Part shown: positions 8,834-18,622 of the stretch, piece after piece
Layout: the number at the start of each line of letters is the position of its first letter
Numbering within the stretch: the stretch's first letter is position 1
From: an uncultured Bacteroides sp.
GTDB lineage: Bacteria > Bacteroidota > Bacteroidia > Bacteroidales > Bacteroidaceae
DNA: 49,773 nt
NCBI GenBank assembly: GCA_900553815.1
Contig: USEY01000015.1
Coordinates: 1 to 49,773 of the forward strand
Reading direction: 5' to 3'
Translations under genes and position numbers: made by a program
The notes under the pieces: model-generated
What the model was told of the DNA's origin: nothing
What the model saw: only the letters and a program-made list of their open reading frames with translations
Database searches by the model: none

Positions 8834-10036
8834 TTATTTAAACAACTTAGGAGCAAATTCTGTCAAGTATATTCGCCAATTACGCCAAATATGGCCGCCA
8901 TCGCTCTCGTAATACTCATACTTATAGCCGTTATCATCCAGCAGCTTGCGATAATCGGTCACACTCTTATATACAAAGTCCGTCTTGCCGCAGGCTATGT
9001 AGTAGAGCAACGGCTTCTTGGAGAACTGAACCTTCAGCCGTTCCTCATAATTGGTATAAACCGGGCAAGTAGATTTGTCGTTCTTTGACGAAGCGCCCGA
9101 GAACAAACCTACGTAGCCAAACATGTCAGGATAATAGCGCGATATATTGGCCGAGTGGAAACTACCCATTGACAGACCGGCAATAGCACGATTCTCACGT
9201 CCTTTCTTTACACGGAAAGTCTTCTCCACAAACTTCACCACATCGGGGAAAGCCAGTTCAAAACCGCCTTCGGGAGCATTCTTAGCCTCGGCTGGACTCA
9301 TGGAAGGCACCGTAAATCCCTTGGAAGACTCGCCAGGGGCAGCCTGCTGCCAGGCATTACCGTTGGTCATCACTACAATCATCGGTTCAGCCTTGCCCTG
9401 TGCTATCAGGTTGTCCAGTATCTGCGACGTACGTCCCAGGTTTATCCAAGCCTCTTCATCGCCACCTGCACCATGGAGCAGGTAGAATACAGGGTAGCGC
9501 TTGCCACTCGTCTCATAGCCGGCCGGAGTGTACACCGTCAGACGACGGTCCATCTTCAGCGTCGGACTGTTGTACCACATACGGCGCACCGTACCGTGGG
9601 GAACATCATTCACCTCATACAAATCGGCACGATCACCGCCAATGATAAACACATTTGTCACGGTAGCCACATCGCGAATCAGATACACATTGCTCGGGTC
9701 CATCATCTTCAGCCCGTCTACAATAAACGAGTAGCTGTAAAGCTCCGGTTTCAAAGGTTCGGAAGTGGTAAACTCCCACACGCCGTCCCTACCTTCCTTC
9801 AAGTCGGCAATGCCCGGAGCTTCCCAAATGCCACGCGGTGTCTCTATCGGACGAGCCGGCAGAAAATCACCCGTCACCTGCACACTGACCGCCTTGGGAG
9901 CTTTCAGGCGGAAAGTCACTGTATTATCACTATGTATCTCGGGAGAGACCACCGGCGTAGCTCCCCACAAAGCTTGCTGAGCCCACGATGCGGCACACAT
10001 CAGTACAGCCGCAGCCATCATTATCAATCGTTTCAT
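8834..10036 (-). CDS. CE1-family esterase with N-terminal CBM48/E-set domain, paralogue
   Basis: A 400-aa secreted esterase, alignable along its whole length to the following gene (for example YPVFYLLHG.GGDEEAWI and NVFIIGG.RADLY in both). Signal peptide 1-19, E-set/CBM48 domain about 28-130, catalytic domain with Ser289 in GLSMGS, probable Asp353 and His382. The Gly-to-Ser change after the nucleophile elbow and the rewritten loop around 240-262 (ESSKGFTVPSMSPAEAKNAPEG) are the main differences, in a position likely to shape the acyl pocket. This is a tandem duplication with possible divergence of specificity. It follows the upstream esterase by 24 bp. Confidence 0.88.
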   Translation of the reverse strand: MKRLIMMAAAVLMCAASWAQQALWGATPVVSPEIHSDNTVTFRLKAPKAVSVQVTGDFLPARPIETPRGIWEAPGIADLKEGRDGVWEFTTSEPLKPELYSYSFIVDGLKMMDPSNVYLIRDVATVTNVFIIGGDRADLYEVNDVPHGTVRRMWYNSPTLKMDRRLTVYTPAGYETSGKRYPVFYLLHGAGGDEEAWINLGRTSQILDNLIAQGKAEPMIVVMTNGNAWQQAAPGESSKGFTVPSMSPAEAKNAPEGGFELAFPDVVKFVEKTFRVKKGRENRAIAGLSMGSFHSANISRYYPDMFGYVGLFSGASSKNDKSTCPVYTNYEERLKVQFSKKPLLYYIACGKTDFVYKSVTDYRKLLDDNGYKYEYYESDGGHIWRNWRIYLTEFAPKLFK

Positions 10037-10060
10037 ATCTGTATTGTTTATTAGTAAAGA

Positions 10061-10939
10061 TTACTTACCAAAACAGCGGCTCACGAAAGGCAAACAAGTA
10101 TAGAGAGCCGAATGCCAATACTCATTGACGTGTCCGCCATCACGAACGCGGAATTCAAGTGGTATCTGTGCCTGACGCATGGCATGGAAGAATTCGATAT
10201 TGCGGTCGAGCAGGAAGTCATCGTCCCCGCAGTCCACGTACCACTTCACCGAACGTATCTGCTCCTTCGTAGCCTCATCAGCATTCTGCACATACTTGAT
10301 GCAGCTGTGTTCCTGCACCGACTTGGTCAGGATAGCCATCTTGTCGTCAGGATTCTGCGACGGCATGGCCCCTACCTCGGGTATATCCATCAACGCACTG
10401 ATGGCGTATGCCGCACAATACATGTCGGGGTGCCGCTGTGCATAGCTTGTTGTGCCTCCACCACCCATCGACAGTCCGGCTATAGCCCTATGCTGTTTGT
10501 CAGCCTTCACCCGATAGGTCTTTTCTATATGGGGCAGAAACTCCTTGTAAAAGAAATCCTCATAAGCCCATCCCGGCATATTGAAGTAGCCGTTCCAATC
10601 ACCTTTATAAGGGTTTCCGCCTGCATTGGGACTTACAATAATCATTTCGCACGCCTCTCCCGAAGCCATCAGCAAGTCGGCCACTTCGCCGGCCCGCTGG
10701 TCAGTAAACCAGCTGGTATTGATACCCATCACGCCATGCAGCAGGTAAAGCACAGGATAACTGCGCGTCTTGTCAACTTCATAACTCTTGGGCAGGTAAA
10801 TGGTATATGCCCTGTCAGCTTTCAGAATCTCACTGTAAATGGTATCGGTCACCACTTTGCTCTGCGGTCCCCAAGGAGCTTGGGCTTGGGCTGTCAGGAA
10901 TAGGCAGACAGCCGATAAAATTAAATATATCTTCTTCAT
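10061..10939 (-). CDS. Secreted CE1/esterase-D-like esterase without CBM48
   Basis: A 292-aa protein starting at the ATG at 10939 (MKKIYLILSAVCLFLTAQAQ), which gives a clean signal peptide; the longer frame to 10987 does not. The whole mature protein is one alpha/beta hydrolase domain: YPVLYLLHGVMG oxyanion segment, nucleophile Ser157 in GLSMGGG, acid in CGDDDF (Asp240/241), and His270 in DGGHVNEYW. It resembles the catalytic half of the two CE1 genes that follow but lacks their N-terminal beta-sandwich. Spacing of 24 bp to the next gene supports co-transcription. Likely deacylates the same class of imported substrate. Confidence 0.85.
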   Translation of the reverse strand: MKKIYLILSAVCLFLTAQAQAPWGPQSKVVTDTIYSEILKADRAYTIYLPKSYEVDKTRSYPVLYLLHGVMGINTSWFTDQRAGEVADLLMASGEACEMIIVSPNAGGNPYKGDWNGYFNMPGWAYEDFFYKEFLPHIEKTYRVKADKQHRAIAGLSMGGGGTTSYAQRHPDMYCAAYAISALMDIPEVGAMPSQNPDDKMAILTKSVQEHSCIKYVQNADEATKEQIRSVKWYVDCGDDDFLLDRNIEFFHAMRQAQIPLEFRVRDGGHVNEYWHSALYTCLPFVSRCFGK

Positions 10940-11078
10940 ACAGATAAAAAGAAATAACCTTGCGACTTCATTAATACAGGGGTTCAATCCTGCATCAATG
11001 AAGTCTTCAGGTATCCACTATTAACCATTAATTATAGCCTACTATCATTCTTCACAACAAACTAACTATAACAACCTA

Positions 11079-11086
11079 CAAAGATA
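11079..11086 (-). promoter_or_regulatory. Candidate internal -7 element before the esterase genes
   Basis: The minus strand reads TATCTTTG in the 168-bp spacer downstream of the MBL-hydrolase gene, about 140 bp before the next ATG. The exact -7 match suggests that the esterase/GH3 half of the locus could be transcribed separately. No -33 box at canonical spacing. Confidence 0.35.
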
Positions 11087-11107
11087 AAACGCCTAATTAC
11101 AAAACCA

Positions 11108-13567
11108 TTATTTATTACCATGATAAATAAGTTTTTTTGTTTTCGGGTCACGCGAAAATTGCATGAAATAATCCCACATCATTTTAGCTGCTGGCTTAAA
11201 GTTCCAATGTCCATAATCATTTACTGCAACCATTTTAATAAGAGGTACACCGTTTTTACTCAACTCACCTGTTTCCATAGAAATACCCTTATTGGTTTGG
11301 ATTGTTTTACGCTTCTCAAGAGCAATACCAAAAGTGGCATCTTTACTAAAGTCCGGGCGTTTCGTAACCGACATACCATTCATTATCTGATATATCTGCC
11401 ATGCTGCAAAAAAGGCATTCTCTTGCCAATTATCTTTATTCAAGAAAGGCACAACAGTATCACTAGTTCCTGTTGCTGAGAAATACGGCATTTCTACCGC
11501 ACCGCTCTTCTGAGTTGCTTCATTCAACAAAGATTGCTGGTCACAGTCAAATCGGTAACTTCCAGGTAATATACCAGCAGAGAATCCTCCAACTGCAGCA
11601 AACAAATAAGACTTACGTATTCCTAATCCAGTAGAAGTAGCAGAACCCGCAGAAAGGCCTTCTGTATAAACACGAGAAGCATCAAGTTGAGGATAAGTCT
11701 CCAACAAATGATATACAACTTGTTCAACGCCATCCATACCCATCCGAGCATAATCCTTACTACCTTGCCATTCAAGTTCTACCACTACAAAGTTTTCTTT
11801 CGCGCAAAGTTCTATAAAACCAGAAGTTTCAGCCTGGGTACGAGGGTCATTTTCATTACCATGTAACAAGAGCAATAAAGGTACAGTACCCTTAGGTGCT
11901 GTCAAGGTTGCTTCTGGATGAAATTCATACCAAAGAAAAGTTCCAGCTCCCAATAAATCCTTTTCTACTACCCGTCGGGTTATTCCCCACTCTTCAGGCA
12001 TAATATAAGGCTCAAGTTCATAAGGGCCATACTGTTCGGGAGTTCCCCCCATATACCATGTATGCTTATAATTGTTAAAGCGATAATTCTTAGACAATAC
12101 CTGCACCCAAGCCTCCAAGAAATTGTCTTTCAATGAAGCATCTACATTACTTGATACAACCACTTGCAACAGATCCTCATCCGAATTGGTATAGAATGTC
12201 AAGCCTTCTTTTTCTGCGGTTTTAACAGCCTTATTAAGTTTCACATAAGCGTTGGCTACCTGCTTACTTCCTGATCCAGCTACAAATACCGGTACAGGAC
12301 AACTATCTGATTTATACTTTCCTGATTTGCCACCAATGGTAACAATACCAGCTACAGCCTCTGCATTTGGAGCAATAGCCTTATTTACAAAAGTAGCACC
12401 TTGACCAATACCTATCACCTTTAGATTATTAGCGATACGCATACGTTTAAAGAAGGTTCGAAAAGCTTCCAGATCCTTCTCCATATCGTATGTATTACTT
12501 AAAGGATTCATAACACATACCGATGCTGAAAATTTATGCAGAATACTATCCATGCCCATTTCCTTAATCAACGCTTCAGCTTGAACTGCGTCACAACGCT
12601 TATCTGGATAAATAAGGAAGAAAGGAGAGAAACCTGTAAAACGACCATCTACCTGCACACATGTATCACGGTACATATATGCCTCTTGCTCTATTTTTGG
12701 GAAGCGGACAAGTGAAATAGCATGATGTGGATCAATACTTTTCCTTTTAATTACAATATTCCTGACATCATAAACAATTTTGCAAAATCCATCAGAGATA
12801 CTACGGGTTGTAGGAGGTTGTGGAATAGCAAAATTATTATATGGCTTAGCTCCTTTTTGATCTCCAACAGCCAGCCGACTTGAGAGCTTAATCATTGTCT
12901 GAATATAGCTCAAAGGCAGAGGCTTCTTAAAATATGGATAATGTCCACACCATATTCTACTAATACCTTCTTCCTTCATCAATTTCTCCATACGACAGCA
13001 AGATTGATAAAAGATCTCTATAGGAGACATAGGTACACACTGTAACCATACTTCTCCCGAACCAAATGCATCACCAGAATAGCAATCACCTTGCTCACGG
13101 TCAAGAAGAACGACAGAACCCGGTGTATGTCCAGGCATCAACATAACCTCCAATTTACGTCCACCTAAGTCAAAGATTTGCCCTTCCTCCATATAACGGA
13201 CTTTACCAGTATAGCCTTTCGTACGTTCCTTAATCAATACACTATCATTACGATGCATCCACACTTCATCGAAATAACCGATACAACCTGCATGATCAGG
13301 ATGTGCATGAGTGATGATAACATCATAAGGTTTATTAGTAATACTCTCTACTATCTTATCTAAATCTGCACAACGGGTACCTGCATCTATCAATGCCGCT
13401 CTGTCATTACCCTCCAACAAATACATGGTAGTATAATCCCATGTTTCAAATACCCAAGTTTTATCTTTCAGTTTAGATACTGTGACTTCACTATTTTTGA
13501 AGACAACTTGTGCCCTTGTTCCCACAAAAAGGAATAAAGCCATCATGAGAAATATGAGTCTCTTCAT
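11108..13567 (-). CDS. Secreted metallo-beta-lactamase-fold / tandem alpha-beta hydrolase fusion
   Basis: An 819-aa exported protein from the ATG at 13567 (MKRLIFLMM..., signal to RAQ20). Residues about 22-230 are a complete metallo-beta-lactamase (glyoxalase-II-like) domain: HAHPDH at 87-92, His147 in GHTPGS, Asp166 in SGDAFG, His209 in CGHY. Residues about 290-470 look like a degenerate alpha/beta hydrolase whose elbow reads GIGQG (386-390) without serine. Residues about 490-819 are a PHB-depolymerase/LpqC-like hydrolase with LLLLHGNEND, Ser639 in GLSAG, and probable Asp703 and His787. Everything after about 290 aligns with the 557-aa protein at 24949-26622. It follows SusD by 180 bp. Two distinct hydrolytic chemistries in one periplasmic chain is unusual. 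The gene is AT-rich compared with its neighbours. Confidence 0.85.
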   Translation of the reverse strand: MKRLIFLMMALFLFVGTRAQVVFKNSEVTVSKLKDKTWVFETWDYTTMYLLEGNDRAALIDAGTRCADLDKIVESITNKPYDVIITHAHPDHAGCIGYFDEVWMHRNDSVLIKERTKGYTGKVRYMEEGQIFDLGGRKLEVMLMPGHTPGSVVLLDREQGDCYSGDAFGSGEVWLQCVPMSPIEIFYQSCCRMEKLMKEEGISRIWCGHYPYFKKPLPLSYIQTMIKLSSRLAVGDQKGAKPYNNFAIPQPPTTRSISDGFCKIVYDVRNIVIKRKSIDPHHAISLVRFPKIEQEAYMYRDTCVQVDGRFTGFSPFFLIYPDKRCDAVQAEALIKEMGMDSILHKFSASVCVMNPLSNTYDMEKDLEAFRTFFKRMRIANNLKVIGIGQGATFVNKAIAPNAEAVAGIVTIGGKSGKYKSDSCPVPVFVAGSGSKQVANAYVKLNKAVKTAEKEGLTFYTNSDEDLLQVVVSSNVDASLKDNFLEAWVQVLSKNYRFNNYKHTWYMGGTPEQYGPYELEPYIMPEEWGITRRVVEKDLLGAGTFLWYEFHPEATLTAPKGTVPLLLLLHGNENDPRTQAETSGFIELCAKENFVVVELEWQGSKDYARMGMDGVEQVVYHLLETYPQLDASRVYTEGLSAGSATSTGLGIRKSYLFAAVGGFSAGILPGSYRFDCDQQSLLNEATQKSGAVEMPYFSATGTSDTVVPFLNKDNWQENAFFAAWQIYQIMNGMSVTKRPDFSKDATFGIALEKRKTIQTNKGISMETGELSKNGVPLIKMVAVNDYGHWNFKPAAKMMWDYFMQFSRDPKTKKLIYHGNK

Positions 13568-13678
13568 AAGCAATATTGTATTTTAAATTAGCCTTAATAT
13601 ATCTATTCTTAAATTTATCAACTTTGCCAATTTACTATCTTAACAAGTATACTTTTCTTTCTAAAATCATAAATAATA

Positions 13679-13709
13679 GCATGCAAAATATATAATATAC
13701 TTTGCATGC
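13679..13709. other. Hairpin after susD
   Basis: GCATGCAAA (13679-13687) and TTTGCATGC (13701-13709) form a perfect 9-bp stem around an AT-only loop. It sits in the 180-bp spacer between susD and the next operon gene. It could stabilise the susCD message and lower downstream expression. No strong T-run is present. Confidence 0.5.
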
Positions 13710-13747
13710 CTATATTTACACTTTAAACCACATATCCTATATATAAA

Positions 13748-15424
13748 TCAATAACCAGGATTCTGTTTTAACTGAGAGTTTGCATTGAGTTCATCCTGAG
13801 GATAAGGAAGATATTCATCTCTATTTGGAGTCCATCCTGAAGCTTCATAGTTATAATCATTATCGGCCCATTCTATTGAACAATCATATTTTGCATTATA
13901 AATACCTTCAGCTGTAGTATAATCATTACTCGGATCGGGAGTGACACGGAAAGTAGGAATCCGCTTACCTTTGTCTGCCAATACAGTAGGCGCATCTCCC
14001 CAACGCCTCAAATCAAGGAATCTGACTCCTTCCATGCAAAGTTCTAATTGACGCTCCTTTTTAATATCATCCATTGTAACATTAGACTTAGAAGCCAATC
14101 GGGCACGTGTACGAACCTTGTTCACACATTCGTCCGCTACAGCTTGATCTGTGCCAGTCTGTACACAAGCTTCTGCCATCATTAATAATACATCTGCATA
14201 ACGCATTACAGGGAAGCATTGGCGAGCTCCGGACCAGTCAGACACATTCTCATCATCTTGAGTAGGCAACCATTTCAAACGATAATATCCTTCACTAGTA
14301 GGAGAAGAACCTGAAGACGGCATGTAAACATTCATTGCTACGACCTGATCCCATGTCTTAATCCAATTTGTTAAACGATAACCACTCTCTCCTTCTTCTT
14401 CCACAAAAGCATTATAAATAGCTGCTGTCGGATTGAACTTGGCATAACCCTGAGGACAGAAGTTATAATGGCTAAGAGCTTCCGGACCCATAAACAGTGA
14501 TATAGCAAAAGGCCAGTTACCTAAAATCTGATGAGCACCGCTTTGTCCTGTTCCACCATTTACACCTCCCCATAAGTTATTAGAATCATTATGCCGCACA
14601 TTTTCAAATATATATTCTTTACAACCATTACCTGCCATATGATACAAAATGGTTATATCATCTACTAAGTCATATTTTTGAGAATCAATCACTGCTTTCA
14701 GCTGCTCTTTGGCTTCAGCATATTTTCCTTGATAAAGATATACCTTGCCTAAGAATGCGTGTGCTGCTTCACGAGTAACACGAGCACCAGTATCCTTATC
14801 ATCCATATTGATTTTAGAAACCAATGCCCCTGAGTTAATTGCCTCATTCAAATCCTGTTCTATGAAACTATATAAAGCTTCTTCTGTTGAGTTAGGCTGT
14901 TCATATTCGCTTGCTGTCAATACATGGTCTACTAAAGGTGGATTACCCCACAAGGTAACCAATTCAAAATAACAGATGGCACGGAAAAACTTAGCTTCTG
15001 CAATATTCCTTTTCTTAATATCAGATGATTCGTCAAATTTTTCAAGCACAATATTGGCCAAATAAATAGTACTATATAATTCGCGATAATATAGCTTTAC
15101 CCATTCATTGGTTGTTGTCGTTACGCTCTGTGCCAATTCTTGCGGAGCTGGTTGGTCCCATGCACCACCGCAATACAAATCATCGGCAAGCATGTTTTTC
15201 AGATAAAATCCATTGCAATATTTCCAATCAATATCGCCGGAATAAGTATTTCGGAAAGAGTTATATACAGCAGTAATCGCTTCATTGCAATCATCATCAG
15301 TTTTATAGAAGTTCTCTTCGCTAATAACCCCTTCTTGAGGAATGTTTAACAAATCGACATCACAACTTGTTGTAGACAAAGCTGCGGCCAAGCATCCTAT
15401 ATATAATAAATTATACTTTTTCAT
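13748..15424 (-). CDS. susD: SusD/RagB-family outer-membrane substrate-binding lipoprotein
   Basis: A 558-aa surface lipoprotein that caps the SusC transporter and captures substrate. The signal ends at Cys21 (STTSC) followed by DVDLLNIPQEGVISEENFY, typical of the SusD mature N-terminus. The TPR-like scaffold is visible in the middle (AHAFLGKVYLYQGKYAEAKEQLKAVI), as is the conserved C-terminal region (RYADVLLMMAEA, ERQLELCMEGVRFLDLRRWG, LPYPQDELNANSQLKQNPGY). It starts 27 bp after the susC stop. The symbol denotes family, not orthology to the starch SusD; ligand cannot be deduced. AT-rich like susC. Confidence 0.95.
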   Translation of the reverse strand: MKKYNLLYIGCLAAALSTTSCDVDLLNIPQEGVISEENFYKTDDDCNEAITAVYNSFRNTYSGDIDWKYCNGFYLKNMLADDLYCGGAWDQPAPQELAQSVTTTTNEWVKLYYRELYSTIYLANIVLEKFDESSDIKKRNIAEAKFFRAICYFELVTLWGNPPLVDHVLTASEYEQPNSTEEALYSFIEQDLNEAINSGALVSKINMDDKDTGARVTREAAHAFLGKVYLYQGKYAEAKEQLKAVIDSQKYDLVDDITILYHMAGNGCKEYIFENVRHNDSNNLWGGVNGGTGQSGAHQILGNWPFAISLFMGPEALSHYNFCPQGYAKFNPTAAIYNAFVEEEGESGYRLTNWIKTWDQVVAMNVYMPSSGSSPTSEGYYRLKWLPTQDDENVSDWSGARQCFPVMRYADVLLMMAEACVQTGTDQAVADECVNKVRTRARLASKSNVTMDDIKKERQLELCMEGVRFLDLRRWGDAPTVLADKGKRIPTFRVTPDPSNDYTTAEGIYNAKYDCSIEWADNDYNYEASGWTPNRDEYLPYPQDELNANSQLKQNPGY

Positions 15425-15451
15425 AGATACAAAATATTTATTAGTATGTTG

Positions 15452-18400
15452 TTAGAATGTTACAGAAAGACCAAACACCACTTTTTTAGTCATCGGATAA
15501 TTACCAAAGTCTACTCCCATACCACTGGTTGCAGAAGCTGAAACCTCCGGGTCTAAGCCAGGATAACTGGTGAAAGTAAAGAAATCATCCAGTGATACAT
15601 ATAAACGGCATTTGTCAATAAATGCTTTCTTGGTAAGAGTCTGAGGGAATGTATAACCTAACTGAATTTGTTTAATGCGGAAGAAAGAAGCATCAAATAC
15701 ATAAGCATCAGACATTGCATATTTATCTACACCGGTTTGTGTAGGAGCTGCATATTTACGATTGGTGGAACCGTCAGCTGTCCAACGTTGGTCATATAAT
15801 TCCTTCAAAGTATAAGATATATCATGATATTCATAAGCCATGAATGCATCGTTACCAATAGAACCGCTACCAAATATTAAGAAATCAAAATTCTTATAGT
15901 TCAGGCTGGCAGTCAAACCAAAAGTGAAATCAGGCATAGGCTTTCCTATTTCCACGCGGTCTTCATCATCAATGCTACCACTATTATCTTGATCTACATA
16001 AACAGGAGCACCTTTGTCGTCCAGATGGTCTACTTCATAGCCACGGAAATACCAAACGGGGTGTCCTACCTCAAACGCTGTGATACTACCATAACCGGCA
16101 ATACGCGTAGCGCCCTCTATACGTCCATTGCTAACTCTGGAATCCAAATATGTCACTTCATTTTTCAAAGTCGCCAAGTTTGCATTGATTGAGTAGCTGA
16201 AATCTTTGTTTGGTTTGTCTTTCCATCCTAATTCTATTTCAAAGCCCCGGTTTTCTACATTACCTGCATTCAGAGGGGCAGAAGAGTTACCTACTTCATA
16301 AGGAATAGTGATACTTGATACAATCAAATCCTTTGTCGTTTTCTTATACCAGTCAAAGCCTAATGTCAGGCGGTCATTGAAAGCACGTACATCAAAGCCC
16401 AAATCCAGTTGTTCTGAAGTCTCCCATTTAAGTTCATTGTTGGCTACCTGATTAGGACGAGCCAATGCCGCATATATCAATTGTGTAGTATAATAGGAAT
16501 AACCGATAGAGTTGGACGTCAAAGAGTTGGAATAAGAATAATTTCCCAAATTGCTGGTACTACCATTTTGTCCCCAGCTTGCACGCAGTTTGACAAACGT
16601 GATGGGGGTACGGTTAATATTCTGGAAGAACTGCTCATTAGAAAGCACCCATCCTGCAGAAACTGAAGGGAAATAGCCCCAACGATTATTCATAGGAAGA
16701 ACAGATGAATCGGCAGCATCGGCACGCATAGAGAACTGGGCCATGTAACGACTCTTGTAATCGTAACCTATACGACCAAAGTAAGAAAGCTTACGACCCA
16801 AGTTGTCATAACCGGCAACGGTTTTGGATGCTGTTCCTGAAGGATAAGACACATCCCAAAATAGGGGATTATCTTTAGCAACTTGATCTACTCCTGCCAT
16901 TACATAGGTGGTGTTTGTTTCGGCAAAAGACATACCCAACATAGCCGACAAGTTATGATTGTCTGCAATAGTGGTAGCATAATTCGCAAAATTCTCCCAC
17001 TGGTAGTAAGTCACGGATGTATTGCTGCGTTGGGCACCATTCTGATCTTTATTGCTAATAGAAGATGAGCCATAGTATAAATTATCATACTGATAGTAGT
17101 TATCATTTGACTCACGATAGCCTAAACGAGTTGTAAAAGTAAAGCCTTTGAACGGAGTAAAGTTTGCATAAAGGGTACCACTGAGCGAGTTTCCGAATTG
17201 TTTCTTTATGCTACTACGCAAAGCCACCTGCGGATGCTGAGATTCTCCGTCACCCAAAGTCATATAATAGTCGCCCTTATTATCTGTAAACAGCACATAA
17301 CCGCTGTCCAATAGCCCTTGCATCTGCGAAGGTAACGCGTCTGGTGAATAGGTCGATTGCCAATAGGGCTTCAGTGTCATAATACGCGAAATCATACTGC
17401 CATACGAAGAGTTTGAACTACCATCAGAAATAGGGCGTGTCGTATACTTATTATAATTAGCAGTAACACCTACCTTCAGCCACTTCTTGATATTGTAGTC
17501 AGCATTCAACATGATTGATAATCTTTTATAAGTGTCATAGTTGCCTCGCAGGATACCATTGTTATAGAGATTACTCAATGAAAGATAAAATGAACCATTA
17601 TCATTAGCACCTTGCAGATTAACGCTGTGACGAGACATCGCAGAGTTGGTAAAGGCTACATCATACCAGTCTGTAGTAGACTGTCCATCCCAAATACCTG
17701 AATCTATCAGGTTCTGTATATCCTGATCAGTGAATGTGTTGCTCACTTCCTTCTGTTGCGACAAAGATTCCTGTGAGTTAATCAATTTAGGACGGTTAGC
17801 AAGGCTATTGATTGAATACTGAAAATCGTAAGTAATGCTGCTGCTACCCTTATTTCCTGTTTTTGTTGTAATCAATACGACGCCGTTACCAGCTTGAGCA
17901 CCATAGATGGCAGCAGAGGCCGCATCCTTAAGCACTTCCATGCTTTTAATATTATTAGGATCAATACTACTCAAGTCAGATACAATAAGGCCATCCACTA
18001 CATACAAGGGGTCAGACGTACCGTTAGAAGAATAACCACGAATACGGATACTCGGAGCAGCACCTGGTTGTGAAGAGGTCGATACAAGTTGTACACCTGC
18101 CGTCTTACCCTGCAAGGCTTGTTCAGCACGGGTAATTGTTCGGTTCTCAATATCTTCCGTCTTAACAGAAGAAATAGCACCTGTCAAATCACTCTTTTTC
18201 TGAACGCCGTAACCTACAACCACAACCTCTTCCAACGTCTCGGTATCTTCTTTTAAGGTAACATTCAATGTACCACTTACGGCTGCAAGTTCTTGGGTAA
18301 TATAACCTACATAAGAAAATACCAGCGTAGCACTTTGATTTACAGACAATGAGTAATTGCCATCAATGTCGGTTATCACACCATTCGTAGTACCCTTCTC

Positions 18401-18571
18401 CAAAATACTTACACCAATCATGGGTTCACCCATGTTGTCCACCACTTTACCTGTCACCTTCACCGGCCCCTGAGCCAGCACGAAGGAGACACTACACAGA
18501 AGCAGCGCAGCCAATGCCACGAACCGCTTCAAAGTCATGTTCTTCATAATGTTTTTCATTTGTAAAATCAT
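15452..18571 (-). CDS. susC: SusC/RagA-family TonB-dependent outer-membrane transporter
   Basis: A 1039-aa TonB-dependent transporter that imports substrate with SusD. After the signal peptide (ends VLAQ, about residue 34) comes a carboxypeptidase-regulatory-like domain (VTGKVVDNMGEPMIGVSI...), then the TLEEVVVVGYG segment typical of SusC proteins, the plug (about 125-240, with AASAAIYGAQAGNGVVLITTKTG), and a 22-strand-type barrel ending in an aromatic-terminated strand (VFGLSVTF). No STN domain, so an anti-sigma signalling role is unlikely, in keeping with HTCS control. Start is ambiguous among Met codons at 18571, 18559, 18547 and 18538. It begins 51 bp after the carboxylesterase gene. Confidence 0.95.
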   Translation of the reverse strand: MILQMKNIMKNMTLKRFVALAALLLCSVSFVLAQGPVKVTGKVVDNMGEPMIGVSILEKGTTNGVITDIDGNYSLSVNQSATLVFSYVGYITQELAAVSGTLNVTLKEDTETLEEVVVVGYGVQKKSDLTGAISSVKTEDIENRTITRAEQALQGKTAGVQLVSTSSQPGAAPSIRIRGYSSNGTSDPLYVVDGLIVSDLSSIDPNNIKSMEVLKDAASAAIYGAQAGNGVVLITTKTGNKGSSSITYDFQYSINSLANRPKLINSQESLSQQKEVSNTFTDQDIQNLIDSGIWDGQSTTDWYDVAFTNSAMSRHSVNLQGANDNGSFYLSLSNLYNNGILRGNYDTYKRLSIMLNADYNIKKWLKVGVTANYNKYTTRPISDGSSNSSYGSMISRIMTLKPYWQSTYSPDALPSQMQGLLDSGYVLFTDNKGDYYMTLGDGESQHPQVALRSSIKKQFGNSLSGTLYANFTPFKGFTFTTRLGYRESNDNYYQYDNLYYGSSSISNKDQNGAQRSNTSVTYYQWENFANYATTIADNHNLSAMLGMSFAETNTTYVMAGVDQVAKDNPLFWDVSYPSGTASKTVAGYDNLGRKLSYFGRIGYDYKSRYMAQFSMRADAADSSVLPMNNRWGYFPSVSAGWVLSNEQFFQNINRTPITFVKLRASWGQNGSTSNLGNYSYSNSLTSNSIGYSYYTTQLIYAALARPNQVANNELKWETSEQLDLGFDVRAFNDRLTLGFDWYKKTTKDLIVSSITIPYEVGNSSAPLNAGNVENRGFEIELGWKDKPNKDFSYSINANLATLKNEVTYLDSRVSNGRIEGATRIAGYGSITAFEVGHPVWYFRGYEVDHLDDKGAPVYVDQDNSGSIDDEDRVEIGKPMPDFTFGLTASLNYKNFDFLIFGSGSIGNDAFMAYEYHDISYTLKELYDQRWTADGSTNRKYAAPTQTGVDKYAMSDAYVFDASFFRIKQIQLGYTFPQTLTKKAFIDKCRLYVSLDDFFTFTSYPGLDPEVSASATSGMGVDFGNYPMTKKVVFGLSVTF

Positions 18572-18622
18572 TTGGTTTTAGTTTAACATAGTGTTATATA
18601 GGTCTCAAACAATCAAAAAGAA

